A stretch of DNA of 6,844 nt from assembly GCA_002327525.1 (NCBI GenBank), contig DCWG01000006.1:1-6844 (forward strand), written 5' to 3'. Origin of the DNA: Gammaproteobacteria bacterium UBA2168 (GTDB lineage: Bacteria > Pseudomonadota > Gammaproteobacteria > Pseudomonadales > Azotimanducaceae). Positions 1 to 4,666 of this stretch are shown one piece after another; within the stretch, counting starts at the first letter, position 1; each line of letters begins with the position of its first letter. The translations under genes were made by a program, and so were the position numbers. The notes under the pieces were generated by a model. That model worked only from the letters and a program-made list of their open reading frames with translations, did no database searches and had not been told where the DNA came from.

Positions 1-146
1 GAGGCGTCCTCGCGTGCGATCAGCGAAAGTTGCTGGGCGTCCAGCCGCAGATCACTGCTTTGAAGCGCGCTCAAACGCTCAGCGGGTTTGGCGCTATCGA
101 GCCGCGCCTTGCTGCCAAACAGGCGTCTGATGAGGCTGCTGTGCAT
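1..146 (-). CDS. DUF349 domain protein, N-terminal fragment (runs off left edge)
   Basis: The frame opens at an ATG (146-144) and stays open for 48 codons to the window edge, so the 3' part is missing. The visible start reads MHSSLIRRLFGSKARLDSAK, followed by a PAERLSAL stretch and an LIAREDA stretch. An N-terminus of the type 'RRLFxxK ... RL.AL ... LAREDxD' is what I associate with gammaproteobacterial DUF349 proteins, which are long, helical, charged and of unknown function. Only this short region supports the family call. The start lies 7 bases beyond the stop codon of the CDGSH gene, so the two are probably co-transcribed and perhaps translationally coupled. No good Shine-Dalgarno is visible (only ACCGG just upstream). 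An unrelated protein with a basic N-terminus remains possible. Confidence 0.55.
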   Translation of the reverse strand, partial: MHSSLIRRLFGSKARLDSAKPAERLSALQSSDLRLDAQQLSLIAREDA

Positions 147-153
147 GAGCCGG

Positions 154-393
154 TCAGAGATCAGCGTGGGTGCCGTCGCACAGCGGTGCTTTTTCCGAAT
201 GCTTGCACCCGCAGAAATACACGGTGCGGTCGTCGTCAGCCTCATACTTCACGGGCGTGAAGGCGGTGTCCTGGTGGGAACCGTCACAGAACGGCTGGTT
301 GCAACTCTTGCCACAGGTGCACCAGAAATACTTCTCGCCGGCCACGACATCCACCGCAAAAGGTGCTTTTTGTGCTATTCGGGGGTCACTCAT
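154..393 (-). CDS. Tandem CDGSH iron-sulfur protein (mini-NEET / CISD3-like)
   Basis: This 79-residue protein has two complete CDGSH [2Fe-2S] motifs and little else. The first runs over residues 25-40 (CTCGKSCNQPFCDGSH), with ligands Cys25, Cys27, Cys36 and His40. The second runs over residues 61-76 (CGCKHSEKAPLCDGTH), with ligands Cys61, Cys63, Cys72 and His76. Three-Cys-one-His ligation is the family hallmark. Two motifs in one short chain match the monomeric CISD3/MiNT-type arrangement, which holds two clusters. There is no membrane segment or signal peptide, so it should be cytosolic. Family members are linked to redox or iron-sulfur transfer roles, but the bacterial function is not well defined. 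The ATG is preceded by AGGAG six bases upstream, which fixes the start. It sits 42 bases downstream of the crotonase gene and 7 bases before the DUF349-like gene, probably in one transcript. Confidence 0.95.
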   Translation of the reverse strand: MSDPRIAQKAPFAVDVVAGEKYFWCTCGKSCNQPFCDGSHQDTAFTPVKYEADDDRTVYFCGCKHSEKAPLCDGTHADL

Positions 394-399
394 CTGGGG

Positions 400-404
400 C
401 TCCT
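400..404 (-). promoter_or_regulatory. Shine-Dalgarno of the CDGSH gene
   Basis: On the minus strand AGGAG precedes the ATG (393-391) with a 6-base spacer (CCCCAG). This is good placement and supports the annotated start. Confidence 0.7.
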
Positions 405-435
405 GTCAGTGCTTTGAATTGCAGTTCTGCCATCA

Positions 436-1293
436 TCATGAAAACTCCCGCGGCTGCCACCACGGAAAAAAGTCCGGCATGTCGGTGGAGACCTTACCGG
501 CAAATCTGGCCGGTCGTTTCTCGAGGAAAGACTCGACGCCTTCTCTGGCATCGGGCGATTTGCCTCGATGGTACACACCACGTGAGTCGATCTTGTGCGC
601 CTCGATGGGATGGTCGGCACCGAGCATGCGCCACATCATATGACGGATCAGGGTCACCGACACAGGCGAAGTTTTGCTCGCGAACTCCGATGCGAGCACG
701 CGTGCTGCGGGCAGCAGTTCGTCCTTGGCATAGAGGCGCCGAACAAGACCTCCCTCGAGTGCCTCCAGGGCCGGGAATACCTTTCCGCTGTAGCACCACT
801 CCAGCGCCTGGCTGATACCCACGACGCGTGGCAGGAAGTAGCTCGAGCAAGCCTCCGGTACGATGCCGCGGCGGGCGAACGCCAGCCCGAATCTGGCGTT
901 GTCCGAGGCAATGCGAATGTCCATGGGTAGTGTCATGGTCACTCCCACCCCGACCGCCGGTCCGTTGATCGCCGCTATGACCGGTTTGTTGCTCTCGTAG
1001 ATCCTCAGCGCCAGGACGCCACCGCCGTCTGGCTGTAATCCGCTTTCGCGATCCTCGCGGCTGTCGGCATCGAAGCTGGCACCGCCAGATGAGAGATCGG
1101 CACCCGCGCAGAAAGCGCGACCCGCCCCGGTGACGATGACGACGCGTATCTGGTCGTCCTCATCCGCGCAATCGAATGCATCGACCATCTCGTTGAGCAT
1201 GTCGCGATTGAACGCGTTCAGCTTCTCAGGGCGGTTGAGAGTTATGGTGAGGATGCTGTCCTCCACCTCATAGAGGATGTTCTGGTAGGTCAT
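436..1293 (-). CDS. Enoyl-CoA hydratase/isomerase (crotonase) family protein, isomerase-like active site
   Basis: This 285-residue protein starts MTYQNILYEVEDSILTITLN, followed by RPEKLNAF, a typical crotonase opening. Oxyanion-hole regions are visible at residues 60-67 (AFCAGADL) and 111-117 (GPAVGVG). The C-terminal EGVESFLEKRPARF segment (residues 251-264) is also characteristic. The two hydratase glutamates (Glu144 and Glu164 in rat mitochondrial ECH) align with Thr119 and Phe139. Residues 144-155 (IVPEACSSYFLP) put Glu147 where ECI2/PECI-type delta3,delta2-enoyl-CoA isomerases carry their single catalytic Glu (PEGCSSY in human ECI2, from memory). I therefore infer double-bond isomerisation, or another one-base crotonase reaction, rather than classical hydration. 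The frame stays open upstream to 1479, but homology begins at this ATG and the extension would overlap the divergent dehydrogenase gene. The ribosome-binding site is weak. The gene diverges from the dehydrogenase operon. Confidence 0.92.
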   Translation of the reverse strand: MTYQNILYEVEDSILTITLNRPEKLNAFNRDMLNEMVDAFDCADEDDQIRVVIVTGAGRAFCAGADLSSGGASFDADSREDRESGLQPDGGGVLALRIYESNKPVIAAINGPAVGVGVTMTLPMDIRIASDNARFGLAFARRGIVPEACSSYFLPRVVGISQALEWCYSGKVFPALEALEGGLVRRLYAKDELLPAARVLASEFASKTSPVSVTLIRHMMWRMLGADHPIEAHKIDSRGVYHRGKSPDAREGVESFLEKRPARFAGKVSTDMPDFFPWWQPREFS

Positions 1294-1322
1294 GCGGACA
1301 CCGGAGGTGATTGAATACGGCA

Positions 1323-1351
1323 ATGATGCTGGGTTGGGTGGCGGAAGCCAA
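1323..1351 (-). promoter_or_regulatory. Weak sigma70-like promoter candidate for the crotonase operon
   Basis: On the minus strand TTGGCT (1351-1346) and CATCAT (1328-1323) are separated by exactly 17 bases. The -35 box matches the consensus at 3 of 6 positions and the -10 box at 4 of 6. A start site near 1315 would give a short 5' leader of about 22 bases before the crotonase ATG. Such partial matches arise by chance, so this is only a candidate. Confidence 0.25.
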
Positions 1352-1391
1352 GGTTGGCGCACGCGCCCGAGTAGTTTCCAGCGTTGATTGA
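1323..1391 (+). other. Possible 22-codon leader ORF upstream of the dehydrogenase operon
   Basis: An ATG-ATG pair (1323, 1326) opens a 22-codon frame beginning MMLGWVAEAK and ending at TGA 1389-1391. It is preceded by GGAGGTGATT (1303-1312), a near-perfect match to the 16S anti-Shine-Dalgarno sequence, though the spacer to the ATG is long (about 12 bases after GGTGA). The stop codon overlaps a second strong site, AGGAGGT (1391-1397). It has no recognisable motif and no run of a single amino acid that would suggest classic attenuation. It may be coincidental. Confidence 0.15.
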
Positions 1392-1426
1392 GGAGGTAAA
1401 CTGGAGGGCTGCGGGTGTTGATGAGT

Positions 1427-1431
1427 GGTGA
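1427..1431 (+). promoter_or_regulatory. Candidate Shine-Dalgarno deciding the dehydrogenase large-subunit start
   Basis: GGTGA lies five bases before the ATG at 1437. It supports that ATG over the in-frame GTG codons at 1425 and 1428, which sit 17-20 bases from GGAGGG (1403-1408). The match is modest. Confidence 0.4.
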
Positions 1432-1436
1432 ATACA

Positions 1437-2612
1437 ATGGACACGACGGCCAGCGAGCCCGGGCAGGCCTTCCTGGCACGCACGAGGGCTTTTCTGCGAG
1501 CGCATTGGCGCGCCGGAGAGGTAGGACTCACGAGCACCGCCGCGGTGCGGCATTGGGAACAATCACTGCTCGCAGAGGGCTGGACGGTCCCGGGCTGGCC
1601 ACCGGAATATGGCGGTCCAGGCTGGTCGTTGGCCCAGCGCTATGAGTGGAATCGGGAGACTCGCGCTGCCGGTGCGCCGGCCTTCAACCCTGCCGGAACA
1701 CAGTTCGTTGGCCCGCTGCTGATGAGGTTGCCGGATGTTCCGGTGCAGGAACTGGACGCCATCCGCACCGGTGACCAGCGGTGGAGTCACGGCTTGACCG
1801 GGGCTGGAAGCCTACACATCGAGCGGGATGGTGATAATGTCCGGCTCAACGGTAGTGCACCCTGGGTGGAGGGTGTGCCTGATCCGGACAGGCTGCTGCT
1901 GCTGGCGCAGGAGCTGGATGGCGGTGAGAGCCTCGTAGTGGCAGGTGCTGGTTTGGCGGGCGTTGCGCTTGAGCCGATTGCCGGTATGGACGGGGGTGTG
2001 GTTCGGGTCACGTGTCGCGACTGTCCCGCGAAGGTCCTGGCATGGCCCGGGCCGGCCCGCGAGGTGCTGAGCGATCTGTTGTGCGTGGCGCCGCCGGAGT
2101 ATTTCCCGGCAGGGGATTTGTCTGCTCATCTTGAGCGGTTGCGCGTATTGGCATACCGGCTCGAAGATGGCGAGGGCGGGGTGCTGGGCGATGATGAGAG
2201 TATTGCTGCCGATCTTGCCTCTGCCGGCGTTGCCCTCGCCGCACTGCTCGCGCTCGAGGCACGAGCGCACGATGCGATCGAACGCGGGGCAGAGGTGCAG
2301 TCGCTCATATCGATGTTGTTCGTGAAGAGTGCCGAGCTTGCCGGGACGTTGGGCTGGCTGCAGCACACCGTAGCCGGTCATCTAGGGCTGCCGCCCGTAC
2401 CGCGGGAGGGTGATAACCAGCCCGGCGTGGTTCCCGACTACGCCTTGCCCGTGATACAAGGTATGCTACGTGGCCGCCCGTGGACGGACACGGCCGCGCG
2501 GTTGGCACACGACAAACTGGTCGAAACGTTCGAAGATTCCGTTGGTATACGCAGGACCGCAACGGCGGATGAGCAGGGTGGCTGCCGCTCGATGCGGCGC
2601 AAAGAGAACTGA
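1437..2612 (+). CDS. Divergent acyl-CoA dehydrogenase family protein, probable large subunit of a heteromeric pair
   Basis: This 391-residue protein (numbered from ATG 1437; in-frame GTG starts at 1425 and 1428 are possible) resembles the large subunit of PimC/PimD-type dehydrogenases. The N-terminal helix region contains GQAFLARTRAFLRAH. Residues 54-63 carry WPPEYGGPGW, a clear family signature. Residues 231-238 (LERLRVLA) and the downstream helices fit the C-terminal helical domain. The middle is degenerate. Where relatives have a YSEPxAGSDLAS flavin-contact loop, this protein has only HGLTGAGSLHIERDG (residues 118-132), and the TWTT-like segment is replaced by APWVEGVPDPD. The usual C-terminal IYGGSNEIQR-type motif is also not recognisable. 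It is therefore probably a structural or regulatory partner, or an unusual catalytic subunit, working with the next gene 12 bases downstream. A frameshift is unlikely because one frame carries the homology throughout. Confidence 0.82.
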   Translation: MDTTASEPGQAFLARTRAFLRAHWRAGEVGLTSTAAVRHWEQSLLAEGWTVPGWPPEYGGPGWSLAQRYEWNRETRAAGAPAFNPAGTQFVGPLLMRLPDVPVQELDAIRTGDQRWSHGLTGAGSLHIERDGDNVRLNGSAPWVEGVPDPDRLLLLAQELDGGESLVVAGAGLAGVALEPIAGMDGGVVRVTCRDCPAKVLAWPGPAREVLSDLLCVAPPEYFPAGDLSAHLERLRVLAYRLEDGEGGVLGDDESIAADLASAGVALAALLALEARAHDAIERGAEVQSLISMLFVKSAELAGTLGWLQHTVAGHLGLPPVPREGDNQPGVVPDYALPVIQGMLRGRPWTDTAARLAHDKLVETFEDSVGIRRTATADEQGGCRSMRRKEN

Positions 2613-2615
2613 TAC

Positions 2616-2620
2616 GAGGA
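2616..2620 (+). promoter_or_regulatory. Shine-Dalgarno of the second dehydrogenase gene
   Basis: GAGGA lies four bases before the ATG at 2625, inside the 12-base gap after the upstream stop codon. The placement supports this start and efficient translation of the second cistron. Confidence 0.6.
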
Positions 2621-2624
2621 CTGC

Positions 2625-3755
2625 ATGGACTTTTCTTTCACAGAAGAGCAGACGCTGCTTCAGGACAGCATCGCGCGCTTCATTCAGAACGACTACAAAT
2701 TCGAACAACGGCAGAAACTGGTGAGCTCGGAACTCGGGTATAGCGAGGAGAACTGGCGACAGTTTGCAGATCTCGGTTGGCTGGGTGTTCTATTCAGTGA
2801 AGCAGACGGTGGATATGGCGGTTCGGCGGTCGATGCCATGATCTTGTTCGAACAGTTCGGACGCGGCCTCGTGGTAGAGCCGGTCATCCCCAGCGTCGTG
2901 CTGGCTGGGGGTGCCATCAAGCATGGTGGCAACGTGGCACAGAAAGCGCGATATCTGCCAGGCATCATCGACGGTTCGACACAAGGGGCGCTCGCCTACG
3001 CGGAACCGCAGGGGCGTTTCAATCTGGCCGATCTCACCACGACGGCGACAGCGGCCGGTGACGGTTTCGTAGTGAGCGGCTACAAGTGTGTGGTAATGAA
3101 TGGACCGAATGCCGATGTGCTGGTGGTGTCTGCACGTACGGACGGTGACCAGCGTGATGAAGACGGGGTGTCGCTTTTCGTGATGGACATGGGTGCAGAA
3201 GGTATTTCGCGGCGCGACTATCCGACCGTGGACGGCCTGCGCGCGTCCGAAATCACCTTTGAGAACGTGATGCTCGGCGCAGACGCATTGCTCGGCGAAA
3301 GCGGCACGGGACTTCCAACCCTGCAACGGGTGATAGACGATGGCATTCTCGCCGTGGGTGCGGAAGCCGTTGGCTGTATGGAGGTGCTGTACAAGGACAC
3401 CGTGGAATACTGTAAGCAGCGAGAGCAGTTTGGCCAGCCCATAGGCAAGTTTCAGGTGCTGCAGCACAGAATGGTGGACATGTTCATGGAACACGAGCAG
3501 TCGAAGTCTCTGCTATACATGGCCGCCATGCGACTCGATGAGGGTTACAGCGAGGAGGCACAGAAGGCCGTGGCGGCACTCAAAGTGCAGGTTGGTAAGT
3601 CAGGCCGCTTCGTCGGCCAGAATGCAGTGCAACTACATGGTGGCATGGGCATGACGGATGAGCTGAACATCGGCCACTATTTCAAACGGCTGACCACCAT
3701 CGATACGCTGTTCGGCAACGCGGACTTCCAGCTCAAGCGGTTCGGGACACTTTAG
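2625..3755 (+). CDS. Acyl-CoA dehydrogenase family protein, probable small subunit (PimD/FadE-like)
   Basis: This 376-residue protein has the usual acyl-CoA dehydrogenase length and layout. An N-terminal helical domain begins MDFSFTEEQTLLQDSIARFI, with a GWLGVLFSEADGGYGG segment at residues 51-66. The middle beta domain has LAYAEPQGRFNLADL (residues 123-137) and GYKCVVMNGPNADVLVV (residues 152-168). The C-terminal helical domain carries QREQFGQPIGKFQ (residues 265-277), including the conserved Arg266 that contacts FAD in relatives, and QLHGGMGMTDE (residues 336-346). The HYFKRL...DTLFGNAD ending is typical of PimD-like small subunits. The MCAD catalytic-base position (Glu376) aligns with Phe363, and the isovaleryl-CoA dehydrogenase base position (Glu254) aligns with Gly240, so the base may come from the partner subunit. 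Expected reaction: FAD-dependent alpha,beta-desaturation of an acyl-CoA in the cytosol. The next gene starts one base after its stop codon. Confidence 0.93.
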   Translation: MDFSFTEEQTLLQDSIARFIQNDYKFEQRQKLVSSELGYSEENWRQFADLGWLGVLFSEADGGYGGSAVDAMILFEQFGRGLVVEPVIPSVVLAGGAIKHGGNVAQKARYLPGIIDGSTQGALAYAEPQGRFNLADLTTTATAAGDGFVVSGYKCVVMNGPNADVLVVSARTDGDQRDEDGVSLFVMDMGAEGISRRDYPTVDGLRASEITFENVMLGADALLGESGTGLPTLQRVIDDGILAVGAEAVGCMEVLYKDTVEYCKQREQFGQPIGKFQVLQHRMVDMFMEHEQSKSLLYMAAMRLDEGYSEEAQKAVAALKVQVGKSGRFVGQNAVQLHGGMGMTDELNIGHYFKRLTTIDTLFGNADFQLKRFGTL

Positions 3756-3756
3756 C

Positions 3757-4647
3757 GTGGCGCGCTGGGACAAGGACTCGGAGCCGACCATCCCGGGGTG
3801 GTTTTTCGAGGCCGTAGAGACCGAGGTCGCTGAGAACACCGTTGAGATCGAAGAGTGCGATGTGGTTTACCGCACCTGGCCGCACGATGCATCTGCGGCG
3901 CGAGATATGCTGTTAATCCATGGCATGTACGCGCATTCACACTGGTGGGATTTCATCGCACCTGGGTTGACCGATAAATATCGGGTGACGGCGATGGATC
4001 TCACGGGTATGGGAGATTCCGACTACCGATACGAATACGACAGCATAACCTTCGCACACGAGATCGTTGGTGTGTGTGATGCGGCCGGGCTCGCGGATGA
4101 CGTGATCATTGTGGCTCACAGCTTCGGGGGCGCCATGGCGGTAAAGGCAGTCAACCTTTACCCGGACCGTTTCGGTGCGCTGATTCTCGTGGACTCGGGC
4201 ATTCGACACCCGGACGATCCGCTGCCGGAAACGTTGCGCATGGGAGGCCGTGCCAAGGCGTATCCCGATAAGCGTACGGCGGAACTGCGTTTTCGCCTGC
4301 AACCGCCACAGCCCTGCGAGAACCAGTACATCGTGGAGTATATAGGACGTAACTCGGTGATGGCGGTGGATGGCGGCTGGGCTTGGAAGTTTGATGAGGA
4401 TCTCGTTACCACGGGCAACAGGGATCTGGAACGCCAACCCGAGGACTTCACCGGTCTCATGATTCCCATTGGTGAGATTTACGGTGCCGACAGCGAATTG
4501 TTTTCACGGCGTACGCTCGAATACATGCGTGAATTGGTACCCCGGGTCTTCCCGGCGGTGGAAGTGGAAAACGCACAGCACCATGTATTCCTGGATCAGC
4601 CACTCGCATTCATCGACGTCCTGCGCGAGATGGCCGAGCAGTTTTGA
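3757..4647 (+). CDS. Alpha/beta-fold hydrolase
   Basis: This 296-residue protein starts at a GTG one base after the upstream TAG, so translation is probably coupled. Alpha/beta-hydrolase landmarks appear in order. Residues 52-58 (LLIHGMY) carry the oxyanion HG motif. Residues 80-88 (MDLTGMGDS) match the typical strand-and-loop signature. AHSFGG at residues 120-125 is the nucleophile elbow, with Ser122. GAD at 243-245 offers Asp245 as the acid. NAQHHVFLDQP at 272-282 supplies the histidine, most likely His275. A cap domain occupies roughly residues 150-230. There is no signal peptide, so it is probably cytosolic. The family includes esterases, thioesterases, lactonases and C-C bond hydrolases. 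Co-transcription with a dehydrogenase pair suggests it acts on an intermediate of the same acid-degradation pathway, for example CoA-thioester release or ester or ring cleavage. The substrate is unknown. Confidence 0.93.
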   Translation: MARWDKDSEPTIPGWFFEAVETEVAENTVEIEECDVVYRTWPHDASAARDMLLIHGMYAHSHWWDFIAPGLTDKYRVTAMDLTGMGDSDYRYEYDSITFAHEIVGVCDAAGLADDVIIVAHSFGGAMAVKAVNLYPDRFGALILVDSGIRHPDDPLPETLRMGGRAKAYPDKRTAELRFRLQPPQPCENQYIVEYIGRNSVMAVDGGWAWKFDEDLVTTGNRDLERQPEDFTGLMIPIGEIYGADSELFSRRTLEYMRELVPRVFPAVEVENAQHHVFLDQPLAFIDVLREMAEQF

Positions 4648-4666
4648 CGTACCCTTTGAAAGGCTA

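Larger units (their letters stand above)
1294..1436. promoter_or_regulatory. Divergent intergenic region between crotonase and dehydrogenase operon
   Basis: These 143 bases separate two divergent starts and should hold promoters for both. On the plus strand there are two strong Shine-Dalgarno-like strings: GGAGGTGATT at 1303-1312 and AGGAGGT at 1391-1397. Neither is well placed for the dehydrogenase start. A short inverted repeat, GGCGC-AC-GCGCC, lies at 1356-1367. No convincing plus-strand sigma70 promoter is visible. A weak minus-strand one is listed separately. Confidence 0.5.

Noticed and set aside
1356..1367. GGCGC-AC-GCGCC inverted repeat as an operator
   Set aside because: The arms are only five bases of pure GC in a GC-rich genome, so chance occurrence is likely. 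Nothing ties it to a regulator family.
1294..1479. N-terminal extension of 62 codons on the crotonase frame
   Set aside because: Its sequence is low in family similarity and rich in Pro and Arg, and it would overlap the divergent dehydrogenase start. Crotonase homology begins exactly at the ATG at 1293.
1415..1645. Plus-strand frame starting at GTG 1415 with a well-placed GGAGGG upstream
   Set aside because: Despite the good ribosome-binding site, the 76-residue product is Arg/Gly/Ala-rich with no motif. It is out of frame with the dehydrogenase, whose homology starts at MDTTASEPGQAF in the other frame.
1812..2381. Minus-strand open frame of 189 codons inside the first dehydrogenase gene
   Set aside because: No recognisable domain. 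It lies entirely opposite the dehydrogenase and is best explained as an antisense shadow.
2790..3494. Minus-strand open frame of 234 codons inside the second dehydrogenase gene
   Set aside because: It is His/Arg/Val-rich antisense to a clearly conserved coding region and shows no motif. It is a shadow of high-GC coding sequence.
4653..4663. CCTTT-G-AAAGG as a terminator hairpin
   Set aside because: A one-base loop is sterically unsuitable, the stem is weak and no T-tract follows on either strand.
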